DNA of 24,490 nt from JAIBCL01 sp031411695 (GTDB lineage Bacteria > Verrucomicrobiota > Verrucomicrobiia > Verrucomicrobiales > Verrucomicrobiaceae): the NCBI GenBank assembly GCA_031411695.1, contig JANOBO010000120.1, positions 1-24,490 on the forward strand, read 5' to 3'. This document shows, piece after piece, positions 7,278-14,856 of the stretch. The translations under genes and the position numbers were made by a program. The notes beneath the pieces are model-generated. The model saw only the letters and a list, made by a program, of their open reading frames with translations, did not search any database and was not told the origin of the DNA. Numbering within the stretch: position 1 is the stretch's first letter; every line of letters begins with the position of its first letter.

Positions 7278-7808
7278 TCAGGGAGATTTTTTTGCCAGCA
7301 CGATCCGGAAGCCGATGGTGTTCCTGCGCGTCTCCGGCGGCACGGGCGTCCGCACGGAAGCGAGCAGTTCCTCAGGCGTCGCGCTGCGCCAGTTTCCGCC
7401 CCGCACGGTCCCCGGCGCGGACTTCGTCTCCGCGCCCGGAGCCATCCTGTTGAAATCCGTGTCCACCCATTCGGAGACGTTTCCCGCGAGACCGACGATG
7501 CCGCGGTCATTGGGCATCATGGACGTCACGTTGGCCGTGTAGGCCGCCTTGTCGTCGTAGCCTGGGATCACGTTGTCGAGTCCCGCGTGCTTCGCGCCGG
7601 CGGCGTCGGCAAAGTTGTCGATGTGGTCCGTCGGCGGCCAGTCGAAGCCCCACGGATAAATGCCGCGGATGCGCCCGTTGCGGTCAGCCGGATCCGTCCC
7701 GCGCTCAAGCGGCAAGCCCACCGCGCGGCTCCACTCCTCATCGGCCGGCAGGCGATACACGTCGTTCGCGGTGATCACTCCGGCCACGCGCTCCTTTTCA
7801 TGAGCCAT
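7278..7808 (-). CDS. C-terminal part of SUMF1/FGE-like domain, frameshifted off the kinase gene
   Basis: This 176-residue reading frame holds the C-terminal part of a formylglycine-generating-enzyme-like (SUMF1) fold: VYRLPADEEWS (17-27), YPWG (51-54), GLAGNVSEWVDTDF (106-119), VRGGNW (135-140) and NTIGFRIV (163-170). The matching N-terminal half is at the end of the overlapping kinase frame. The apparent ATG at 7808 is a by-product of the frame change: family alignment from memory expects AFCAWLxKKERxxGxITANDVYRLP in one chain. One extra A in the A-run (T-run on the plus strand, 7795-7798) would join the two frames. It may be a sequencing error, a disabling mutation or recoding. Such domains in kinase fusions are usually thought to bind ligands or proteins, not to make formylglycine. 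Confidence 0.85.
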   Translation of the reverse strand: MAHEKERVAGVITANDVYRLPADEEWSRAVGLPLERGTDPADRNGRIRGIYPWGFDWPPTDHIDNFADAAGAKHAGLDNVIPGYDDKAAYTANVTSMMPNDRGIVGLAGNVSEWVDTDFNRMAPGAETKSAPGTVRGGNWRSATPEELLASVRTPVPPETRRNTIGFRIVLAKKSP

Positions 7809-9820
7809 GCGCAGAAGGCGCGCGCCTCAGCGCGATCCACGCCAGTCACCGGCTGCGTCTGGCTTTTCCCGCCTTCATCCACAGGCGGCGGCCGCCTCAC
7901 TCCCACCACCTTCGCGTACTCGATGTAATCCTTCCTGCGCGTTTCCCAAATCGCGATCAGGCTGTTGTCCCCCAAGGGCGCGAACCTCATGCCGAGGCTG
8001 TTCTTCCATTCGCCGCCGAAGATCACGCCCTTGCGCGTCTCCATGTTTGCGAAGAGGTCGAGGATCTCGCCGTCCTTCACATCACCTTCGAGCACCACGT
8101 CGGAGTAGCCTTCTCCGCGCAGCTCATACTCCGCGTCTCCGCTCTTCACCCGCTCGATAGTCAGCGGCGTCTCGCCGAGGAATTCGTCGTGCTGATAAAC
8201 CTTCATGCCTTCCGGGATCGAGCGCACATTGACCGAGCCGTACGTCTGACGCGCCACGCGCAGATAAAACGCCTGCCAGTTTTTTTCCGCAGCCGTGCTC
8301 TCGGCATCGCGCCCATCGGGAATGTCCTCCGCTCCGGCATTCTGATGCTCGACGAAATAAAACGGCTCCAGCTCGTAGTGATGCTCCTGGCTGAGGAATC
8401 CGTCGCCGCGATCCTGGTCCGTCATCCAGTAGCGAAACGCATCCGCATCACCTGGCGGCACGACCACGATGTACACCGTCTGCTTGTCCTGGGTGTTGTC
8501 GAAGCGCACGACCTTGCCCTCGAATGTGCGCCCCGTGCCCTCGACAAACCGGCGGAAGAATTTCATCTCCACCGGTTGCGTGGAGATGTGCCCGCCTTGG
8601 CGTGGCGTGAAAAGCATGCCGACGCTGTTTGCCCAGCGCTCTCCAGCCTGCGGCAGCTTCGAGGCCTCGAGCTTCAGATCAAACTCCACAGGCTTGTTCG
8701 CGACGGTCGTGTGTTCCACCTCGACGTACTTGAATCCGGTCTTGCGCAACTGGTAGATCACCGGCACGCCCTCGGGTGGATCGAGCTTCAGCGGCGTCGT
8801 CCCGAGTTTGTCCTCGCCGGAAAACACGACCGCGCCTTCGGGCATGGATTTGATGGTGAGCAGCGAGAGCTTCTCCCGCACGGACACCAGATCCTCCATG
8901 CGCCGCTGTTGCGCGATCCACATGCCGAAGCCCATCGCGAGAATGATCGCCGTCAGTGCGGCCGCAGAGTAGTACCACACGCGCTGCCGGGAGGGCAGGG
9001 GCTTCCCACGCAGATCGAGGCTCATCTCCATCGCGCTGGTGTAGCGGTCCTTCGCCTGCGGCGCGCACGCCCGGCAGATCACGCGGTTCAGCCTGCGCCA
9101 GATCTCCAATTTCTCCCCTGTTTCACGCGATGACGGGATGTCGGGAAAATCGAGCCGGTCTTTTCCAGTCGCCGCCTCATACAAAACCATGCCAAGGCTG
9201 AACATGTCCGCCGCCGCCGTGCCCGGACCTTCAGGGGCGACGAAGCCTTCCGTGCCCACAAAACTGTGCTGGCCCAGCAGCGCCACGAGCCCGATGTCCG
9301 CGAGCTTGCACGCGCCGTCGGTGAAGATCAGGTTCGACGGCTTCACATCGCGGTGGATCAGCTTGTGCTTGTGCAGATGGTCGAGTCCCTCGGCGACATT
9401 TGCTCCGAAGGCGATGCACGCCTCCGCGCTCACGCGCCCGTCGCGCCGCATCTGCGCGTGGAGGGAGTGCGCGCGATACGTGGCCGGATCGATGTCGCGC
9501 CCGCGCTCGAGATCGTCGGCCAGCTCCATGATGTAATAGTAAAAGCCGCCGGCGTCATTGCGGCCCACCTGTAGCACCGGCACGAGGCCGTCATGCTTGC
9601 GGGACACCGGCTCGTACTTTTTGATGGCCTCGAACTCGCGCTCAAATGACTCCGGGTGATCGTAATCCTCGCGGCGCACAACCTTCACCGCGCGGAGCGC
9701 TCCGGTCACGCTGCGCGCCATCCACACTTCGCCGTAGGCGCCGCGGCCGATCATGCGGATCGTCTCGTGATCCCGGATGTCGGGAACATGGCGTTGGGGA
9801 GTGGGGTCGCTGGAGCTCAA
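7775..9820 (-). CDS. membrane Ser/Thr protein kinase with PEGA and SUMF1-like domains (frameshifted 3' end)
   Basis: A 681-residue Hanks-type kinase. The Gly loop GRGAYGEVW (25-33), ATP-binding Lys46 (AVKVV), catalytic HRDVKPSN (156-163), D-I-G (175-177, in place of DFG) and APE (195-197) are visible. One transmembrane helix (about 283-303) leads to a PEGA repeat (322-383), a degenerate SUMF1-like stretch (395-525), a second PEGA repeat (528-592) and the first part of a SUMF1 domain (603-675). The frame then runs off after AFCAWLMK and ends at 7775; the rest of that domain is in the overlapping frame 7278-7808. The start is TTG at 9820: an in-frame TGA lies 12 nt upstream and no ATG or GTG precedes the Gly loop except one just before it. 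The kinase domain faces the cytosol, the sensor domains the outside. Confidence 0.9.
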   Translation of the reverse strand: MSSSDPTPQRHVPDIRDHETIRMIGRGAYGEVWMARSVTGALRAVKVVRREDYDHPESFEREFEAIKKYEPVSRKHDGLVPVLQVGRNDAGGFYYYIMELADDLERGRDIDPATYRAHSLHAQMRRDGRVSAEACIAFGANVAEGLDHLHKHKLIHRDVKPSNLIFTDGACKLADIGLVALLGQHSFVGTEGFVAPEGPGTAAADMFSLGMVLYEAATGKDRLDFPDIPSSRETGEKLEIWRRLNRVICRACAPQAKDRYTSAMEMSLDLRGKPLPSRQRVWYYSAAALTAIILAMGFGMWIAQQRRMEDLVSVREKLSLLTIKSMPEGAVVFSGEDKLGTTPLKLDPPEGVPVIYQLRKTGFKYVEVEHTTVANKPVEFDLKLEASKLPQAGERWANSVGMLFTPRQGGHISTQPVEMKFFRRFVEGTGRTFEGKVVRFDNTQDKQTVYIVVVPPGDADAFRYWMTDQDRGDGFLSQEHHYELEPFYFVEHQNAGAEDIPDGRDAESTAAEKNWQAFYLRVARQTYGSVNVRSIPEGMKVYQHDEFLGETPLTIERVKSGDAEYELRGEGYSDVVLEGDVKDGEILDLFANMETRKGVIFGGEWKNSLGMRFAPLGDNSLIAIWETRRKDYIEYAKVVGVRRPPPVDEGGKSQTQPVTGVDRAEARAFCAWLMKRSAWPE

Positions 9821-9869
9821 GCGGGCGAATCATAGCGCAACGACTCTGGCTTGCACGCAGGGAAAGTAG

Positions 9870-9966
9870 TCCAGTCACTCCGTGACTGGAGTCATCGCGT
9901 CGATGTGATTCATGCGACCTGGGGGTGTTGATCAGGCGGAGAGACACCAGTCACAGAGTGACTGGA
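9870..9966. repeat. 97-bp element with inverted, internally palindromic ends (REP/MITE-like)
   Basis: The ends 9870-9893 and 9943-9966 are inverted copies of each other, identical at 22 of 24 positions. Each end is itself a hairpin: arms CCAGTCAC and GTGACTGG around a 3-nt loop (TCC in one, AGA in the other). It lies between the divergent kinase and nspC genes, and the hairpins at 9870-9890 and 9947-9965 could also act as operators or transcript ends. No direct target-site repeat is evident. No transposase is in the window. Confidence 0.6.
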
Positions 9967-10032
9967 CAACTTTTGCCGGACGACTTTGCCGCTTGTCCTT
10001 CCGCCTTCTCGCTGCCTATCTGTTCTTCATTC

Positions 10033-11220
10033 ATGTCCACGCCAACACACACACTTGAGCAGCCCGCGCCGCGCTTCGACCTTTCCACCGTGGAGACGCC
10101 GGCCTTCGTCGTCGATCTCGGCCTGTTGAAGAACAATCTCGAAAAACTCGCCGCTGTGCAGCGGGAAAGCGGCGCAAAGGTTCTCCTGGCGCTGAAAGGT
10201 TTCTCCATGTTCTCCACCTTCCCGCTGGTGCGGCAGCATCTCAGCGGCTGCTGTGCCAGCGGGCTGCACGAGGCGCTGCTGGCGCATGAGGAGTTCGGCA
10301 AGGAGGTGCACGTCTATGCGCCAGCCTTCAAGGAGCATGAGATGCGGCAGATCATTCCCATCGCGGATCACATCAGCTTCAATTCGCTGCGGCAATGGCG
10401 CACGCACCGGCCGATGATCGAGGCCGCGCGCGCCGCCGGTGAACACGCCCCGAGCCCCGGCCTGCGCGTGAACCCGGAGCACTCAGAAGTAGCCGTCGCG
10501 CTGTACGATCCGTGCTCGCCTGGATGCCGGCTGGGCACGAGGTCTGACAGTCTCGATGGCGAAGATTTGTCCGGCCTGGAAGGCCTGCATTTCCACGCGC
10601 TGTGCGAGCAGAACTCCGACGTGCTGGAGCGGACGCTGGAGGCCGTCGAGAAGCGTTTCCCCAAATTTCTCGAGCAGGTGAAGTGGGTGAACATGGGCGG
10701 CGGCCATCACATCACGCGCAGTGACTACGACATGGAGCGACTGATCCGCGTGGTCAGTTCATTCAAGCGACGCTGGGGCAAGGAAATCTATCTCGAGCCC
10801 GGCGAGGCCGTGGCGCTGAACACGGGCTATCTGATAGTCACTGTGCTCGACATTGTTGAATCTGACATGCCCACCGCCATCCTCGACACTTCCGCGACGT
10901 GCCACATGCCGGACACGTTGGAGATGCCGTACCGCCCGCACATCGTGGGCAGCGGGTTTCCGGGCGAGTTCCCACACACCTATCGTCTCGGCGGCATGTC
11001 ATGCCTCGCGGGGGATGTGATCAACGACTACTCGTTCCCTCAGCCGCTCGAGATCGGACAAAAGCTCGCCTTCACCGACATGGCGCACTACACGATGGTG
11101 AAGACCACCACCTTCAACGGCGTGCCGCACCCTGACATCGACACGTATCAGCCGGAGACGGGTGAGCTGCGCGTGGTGCGCAGGTTTGGCTACGAGGATT
11201 TCAAACGGAAGCTGTCCTGA
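10033..11220 (+). CDS. nspC: carboxynorspermidine decarboxylase
   Basis: A 395-residue fold-type III PLP enzyme that decarboxylates carboxynorspermidine or carboxyspermidine in the alternative polyamine pathway. The PLP Lys is Lys55 in LLALKGFSMFS. Further family motifs: CCASGLHEALLAHEEFGKEV (73-92), CRLGTR (165-170), GLHFHALCEQNSD (184-196), VNMGGGHHIT (219-228), LEPGEAVALNTGYL (254-267), DTSATCHMPDTLEMPYRP (285-302) and CLAGDVINDYSF (324-335). The ATG at 10033 gives the usual family length; a frame open from 9925 would run through the palindromic repeat. The partner carboxynorspermidine dehydrogenase is not in the window. The gene stands alone on this strand and converges with the next oxidoreductase, with a 10-bp gap. 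Confidence 0.95.
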   Translation: MSTPTHTLEQPAPRFDLSTVETPAFVVDLGLLKNNLEKLAAVQRESGAKVLLALKGFSMFSTFPLVRQHLSGCCASGLHEALLAHEEFGKEVHVYAPAFKEHEMRQIIPIADHISFNSLRQWRTHRPMIEAARAAGEHAPSPGLRVNPEHSEVAVALYDPCSPGCRLGTRSDSLDGEDLSGLEGLHFHALCEQNSDVLERTLEAVEKRFPKFLEQVKWVNMGGGHHITRSDYDMERLIRVVSSFKRRWGKEIYLEPGEAVALNTGYLIVTVLDIVESDMPTAILDTSATCHMPDTLEMPYRPHIVGSGFPGEFPHTYRLGGMSCLAGDVINDYSFPQPLEIGQKLAFTDMAHYTMVKTTTFNGVPHPDIDTYQPETGELRVVRRFGYEDFKRKLS

Positions 11221-11230
11221 GCGCGCAGCA

Positions 11231-12685
11231 TCAGGTGATCACCGGAAGCTTGAACTCATTGCGATACTCCTCGCTGACGAGCTTGTTTGCCTCTTCGGCA
11301 AACTCGCCTGTGAAGATTTCCTTCTCGGCGTCGAACTGCACCCATGGGCCGACCGTCGCATTGTGCTTCCGGATGTCGATCTGATTCGCGGCCAGGTTTG
11401 CATTGAAGTCCGCCAGCGTCTCGAGCGCCGCCTTGTCTCCCTGAAGACGCTCGCGCACTTCATCCGGACTCATCGCGCCGCCGATACGCCACGAGATGTT
11501 CGCGAGATGTGCCAGCGATGATGAAAGGTGGCCGTTCAGGATCGAGAGATTCTCACTCGTCTGTTTTCCTGCGCGAATCGACCGGAGCCAGCTCTCGCGG
11601 TGCGCGCCGCCATCGAAGTCGAACTTCCGGATCGTCCTGCCATTGGAGTCGTAGGCCTTGGATTCCGCGATCACGCCGCCCTCGCAATGGATGATGTTTC
11701 CGATTCGCGGGCAACTAAACTCCCCGATCTTGAAGACGGGCTCCACGCGCCAGTCCATGTCCTTCATCGGCAGACCACGATTGTCGAAGAGCAGCGGCGC
11801 GCCGTCGGCATAATCGAAGAGCGCCATCTGGTTGTTCGGCGTCTGTCCGTCGTCATCATAGCCCCAGCGCGAGCCGAGGCTCATCACGCGGCGCGGCAGC
11901 TTCATCTGCTGCAGCGCCCAGCGCGCGACATCGAGCTGATGCGGCCCTTGATTGCCGATGTCGCCGTTCCCATACGGCCACTGCCAATGCCAGTCGTAGT
12001 GGATCTTTTCCCGCATGAGCGGCACCACGGGGCGCGGGCCGCACCAGAGATTGTAGTCGATGAACTTCGGCACACGGGTGGGGCCGCTGACCTTGCCGAT
12101 GGATTCGCGCGCCTTAAAATTGATGCCGCGGGACAGCGTCACCTTGCCGATGTGCCCTTCCTTCAACCACGCCAACGCCTCAGCCCAGCCGCCGTCGGAC
12201 CGCCGCTGCAGGCCGTGCTGCACGATGAGCTTTGGCCGCGCGGCCGCGGCCTCGACGAGCCGGCGGCTCTCCCAGAGATTATGCGAGACCGGCTTCTCCA
12301 CATAGACGTGCTTGTCATTCGCGATGGCGGTGATCGCGATGAGCGCGTGGAGATGATTCGGCGTGGCGATGAGCACGGCGTCGATCTCCTTGTCCGCGCA
12401 GCACTTTCGATAGTCGGAGTATGTGCGTGCCACGAGGCCCTGCTTCTTGAGCTTCGCCACGCCCTCATCGATCACGCGCGAGTCCACATCGCACAGGGCG
12501 ACGATGCGCACGCCATCCAGCTTCAGCAGTTCATCCAGATGATGACCGCCTTGGCCGTGAAAGCCGATGATGCCCACGCGGATGTCGTCGGCCGAGCGCT
12601 TCGGCCTGAAGCAACCGATGGGAAGCGCGTTGGCCGCGGTGATCGTTGCGGCCCGGTGGAGGAACCGGCGACGGGTGGAGGCCAC
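11231..12685 (-). CDS. Tat-exported Gfo/Idh/MocA family oxidoreductase
   Basis: A 484-residue NAD(P)-dependent sugar oxidoreductase of the Gfo/Idh/MocA family. The N-terminus has a Tat signal (STRRRFLHRAATITAANALPIG, 3-24), so it is likely exported folded with its cofactor. The Rossmann motif is VGIIGFHGQGGHH (37-49), followed by ATPNHLHA (107-114), the family EKP (130-132) and the C-terminal substrate motif GNGDIGNQGPHQLDVARW (239-256) with the likely active-site His249. The start is GTG at 12685, the first start after an in-frame TGA. It lies 27 bp behind the DUF6807 gene, so the two are probably an operon. Exported members of this family in Verrucomicrobiota and Planctomycetota are generally linked to sugar turnover; the substrate cannot be told here. 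Confidence 0.92.
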   Translation of the reverse strand: MASTRRRFLHRAATITAANALPIGCFRPKRSADDIRVGIIGFHGQGGHHLDELLKLDGVRIVALCDVDSRVIDEGVAKLKKQGLVARTYSDYRKCCADKEIDAVLIATPNHLHALIAITAIANDKHVYVEKPVSHNLWESRRLVEAAAARPKLIVQHGLQRRSDGGWAEALAWLKEGHIGKVTLSRGINFKARESIGKVSGPTRVPKFIDYNLWCGPRPVVPLMREKIHYDWHWQWPYGNGDIGNQGPHQLDVARWALQQMKLPRRVMSLGSRWGYDDDGQTPNNQMALFDYADGAPLLFDNRGLPMKDMDWRVEPVFKIGEFSCPRIGNIIHCEGGVIAESKAYDSNGRTIRKFDFDGGAHRESWLRSIRAGKQTSENLSILNGHLSSSLAHLANISWRIGGAMSPDEVRERLQGDKAALETLADFNANLAANQIDIRKHNATVGPWVQFDAEKEIFTGEFAEEANKLVSEEYRNEFKLPVIT

Positions 12686-12712
12686 GAGATTTGCTTCGTG
12701 AGTTCAGGCTGA

Positions 12713-13654
12713 TCACTTCGCCGATGCATAAGCGGCGAACTTCTCCGCCAGCTTTGCCTGATCGGGATCGCCGCGCTCAATGAGCACACGGTAGCGCTGG
12801 GTCAGGGTCTGTCCCTTGGCCAGCACATGATCGCCTTTCTTCTTGTCGTCAGACTTTTCAAAATCATGCACGCCAAATGGATTCGCCGCGAAGAGGCCGT
12901 AGTCGCGCGCGTGCCACCACGTCGGGTGGCGCAGATTCTGCGGATGATCGAAGATCGTGACGCTCACCGCGCTGCCCTTTGGATCCGGGCCGTGAAACGT
13001 CACCCACTTCGCGCGGGTGCCCCATGCCTTCTTGTCCTTCGCGCCTTCGCTCGTGGTGATGCGCGCCTCCTTGTTTTCCTTGATGCTCAGCGACGGGCAC
13101 AGCCGCAGTGCGAAGCTGCCTTCCTTGGTGTCGTTGAAGGTCACCTCGCCCGCGCTGGCGGTCATCTGGATCGTCCAGTCAACCATCGCGCCGCCATTCT
13201 CCAGAGCCTCGATGCGGATGAGCCGCTCATCCGTCATCACCGAGGCGCCGTCCGGCAGCACCCAGTTTGATTTTGCCACGAACGATCCGGCCGCTCCCTC
13301 GGCAGTGATCTGCGCAAAGGCCGTGTGCTTGATCGTGCCGTTTTTCTCGCCATTGCCCCAGAAGTCCACGCCGTTCACACCGCCGTGCGTGAACCACATC
13401 GAGCGATGGTGCGGATGATCCTCCGCGCCGCCTTTCTCCATCGGGTATGGCCGCGCGAGGTTTGTATCACCCGGTCCGGTGATGGGGAACATGTATGGCC
13501 GCTGCGCGTCCGTGGTGCGGTACTCGCTGAAAAGCTTGCCATCGATCTCGATGCGCAGGCCGAGATCGGATGGCTTCAGGGAAACGGACTGCGCCGGACA
13601 AACCAAAGGCACCACCAACAGCGCCGCCATCGTGAAGGGTCGGAGGGAAATCAT
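12713..13654 (-). CDS. secreted DUF6807 (PmoA-annotated) family protein
   Basis: A 313-residue protein with a Sec signal (residues 5-21, cleavage probably near CPAQS). The mature part matches the DUF6807 family, often labelled PmoA through a misnamed Pfam entry; it has no relation to methane monooxygenase. Markers are DLGLRIEIDGKLFSEY (30-45), RPYMFPITGP (52-61), the His-rich DHPHHRSMWFTHGGVNGVDFW (79-99) and DHPQNLRHPTWWHARDYGLFAANPFG near the C-terminus. The His cluster suggests metal or sugar binding. These proteins regularly sit beside Gfo/Idh/MocA oxidoreductases and sugar hydrolases, which fits this context. The exact reaction is unknown to me. ATG at 13654, with a weak GGAAA upstream. 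Confidence 0.88.
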   Translation of the reverse strand: MISLRPFTMAALLVVPLVCPAQSVSLKPSDLGLRIEIDGKLFSEYRTTDAQRPYMFPITGPGDTNLARPYPMEKGGAEDHPHHRSMWFTHGGVNGVDFWGNGEKNGTIKHTAFAQITAEGAAGSFVAKSNWVLPDGASVMTDERLIRIEALENGGAMVDWTIQMTASAGEVTFNDTKEGSFALRLCPSLSIKENKEARITTSEGAKDKKAWGTRAKWVTFHGPDPKGSAVSVTIFDHPQNLRHPTWWHARDYGLFAANPFGVHDFEKSDDKKKGDHVLAKGQTLTQRYRVLIERGDPDQAKLAEKFAAYASAK

Positions 13655-13700
13655 GTGTTTCCGATACGGCGTCGATGGTCACGCACAAGACGTATTTCAT

Positions 13701-13737
13701 CGCGCGCCCGGCACTGACACGTTCGCGTCAGCGCGCG
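13701..13737 (-). repeat. GC-rich imperfect hairpin between the hydrolase and DUF6807 genes
   Basis: Directly after the hydrolase stop, the minus-strand transcript can pair CUGACGCG with CGUGUCAG (one G-U pair, AA loop), flanked by CGCGCG arms with a bulge on one side. There is no U-run, so it is not a standard intrinsic terminator. It could stabilise or separate the two transcripts, or be a dispersed repeat. Confidence 0.4.
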
Positions 13738-14826
13738 CTACTTTGCACTCAGTGTCTTCGCGATCATCTCGTATGCCGCATGGCGCTGTGCATCCGGGAA
13801 ATCGTGTTCCGTGTCAGGATGATCCACGCGGATGTCCTTCTCCGCTCCATGCAGCGCGTAGATCGGTGCCGCGGCCTTCACGATGCGGTCCACACTGTCG
13901 TGTTTGAAATTGGAGTCGCGCAGAGGTGCGTTGATGAAGAGCGGGCGGGGCGCGAGGCAGGCGATAAGCTCGTAGTGATCAAAGGGCACGTTCTGCGGAT
14001 GGCCGAGGAAGGCCTCCATCCTCATCATGTAGCGCTGCTGCACCCAGCCCTTCAGATTGCCGTCCTTGTAATCGAGCACCGAATCGAAGCCGCAGCTCGT
14101 GACGATGCATTGAATGCGTGAATCGAAGACGGCGGTGAAAATGGAGTTATGCCCGCCGAGAGAATGCCCGATGGTGGCGAAGCGCCCCTTCCGTACGAAC
14201 GGGAGCGATTCCAGAAGGTCCAGCGCGCGGATGTTATCCCAGATTGCCTTCATCGTACCGCTTTCATAGCCCAGCGCCGTCAGGTCGGGCTGATACTGCG
14301 CGAGCAACGGGTAACTCGGTGAGATCGTGACGAATCCGCGCTCGGCCAGCTCGCTGGCATACTGTCGGTTCGCCTTGCCGCCAAGCCCGACCACCACCTT
14401 GTACCCGATGGCATTCTCGGTCGGATGCAGGCAAAGCACGCCGCCTGTCGTCTCGCCCCCCAGCGCACTTTTCGGAATGCAAAGGTAAGCCGTGGTGCGC
14501 GAGCCAGGCTCGGATGCGTAAGTGATCGCGCGCCGGACATAAGTGCCGCAGTCCGTTTCCTCATCGATCTTCACATCGAGCGCGCATCGCTTCTCCGGTC
14601 CGGGAAGCGGCCCTGCGATCTTCTGAAAAGCGGCGAGCGCGTCTGCCCTGCGGATCTGCCACTCCGCAGGTGTGGATGCAATCTTTGTGATGCCGTCTGC
14701 GGCGCGGTACTCCAGCAGGTTCACACGGCTGAGCCCGCGGATGGGAGGGACGGTCGTCAGCGGCTCGGCAAAGGCACCCGCCAGACACACCCAACTCAAG
14801 GAGATAACCAACGGCAACTGAGTCAT
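13738..14826 (-). CDS. secreted alpha/beta hydrolase (acetyl-xylan-esterase or dienelactone-hydrolase type)
   Basis: A 362-residue protein with an N-terminal signal peptide (residues 4-20, cleavage near AFAEP). It has an alpha/beta hydrolase core: the oxyanion region GGVLCLHPTENAIG (128-141), the nucleophile elbow GHSLGG with Ser222 (220-225) and a late catalytic His in DTEHDFP (339-344, His341). The acid is probably in NAPLRDSNF (299-307). Similar secreted esterases in Verrucomicrobiota and Planctomycetota are placed with polysaccharide-degrading genes. A carbohydrate esterase role (acetyl or glucuronoyl ester removal) is inference. It begins 30 bp after the MDR enzyme gene ends and may be co-transcribed with it; the hairpin at its end separates it from the DUF6807 gene. 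Confidence 0.85.
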   Translation of the reverse strand: MTQLPLVISLSWVCLAGAFAEPLTTVPPIRGLSRVNLLEYRAADGITKIASTPAEWQIRRADALAAFQKIAGPLPGPEKRCALDVKIDEETDCGTYVRRAITYASEPGSRTTAYLCIPKSALGGETTGGVLCLHPTENAIGYKVVVGLGGKANRQYASELAERGFVTISPSYPLLAQYQPDLTALGYESGTMKAIWDNIRALDLLESLPFVRKGRFATIGHSLGGHNSIFTAVFDSRIQCIVTSCGFDSVLDYKDGNLKGWVQQRYMMRMEAFLGHPQNVPFDHYELIACLAPRPLFINAPLRDSNFKHDSVDRIVKAAAPIYALHGAEKDIRVDHPDTEHDFPDAQRHAAYEMIAKTLSAK

Positions 14827-14856
14827 CCGCAGTGTACGCCGCTCCGAAGAGAGATC

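Noticed and set aside
7278..7808. An independent small SUMF1 gene with its own start
   Set aside because: It lacks the N-terminal half of the domain, which is present in the overlapping upstream frame, so it is better explained by a frameshift.
8189..9133. A 314-residue plus-strand frame within the kinase locus
   Set aside because: Antisense shadow of the PEGA/SUMF1 region, with no recognisable domain.
9870..9966. CRISPR repeats
   Set aside because: Only two copies, in inverted orientation, each internally palindromic; no array and no cas genes.
11528..12712. A long plus-strand open frame (394 residues) over the Tat oxidoreductase gene
   Set aside because: It is exactly antisense to a gene with clear family motifs, is rich in Arg, Ala, His and Asp without domain structure, and reflects high third-position GC.
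12713..13654. Particulate methane monooxygenase subunit A, as the name PmoA would suggest
   Set aside because: The protein is secreted and soluble-looking, with no multi-span membrane pattern; the name comes from a misapplied family label.
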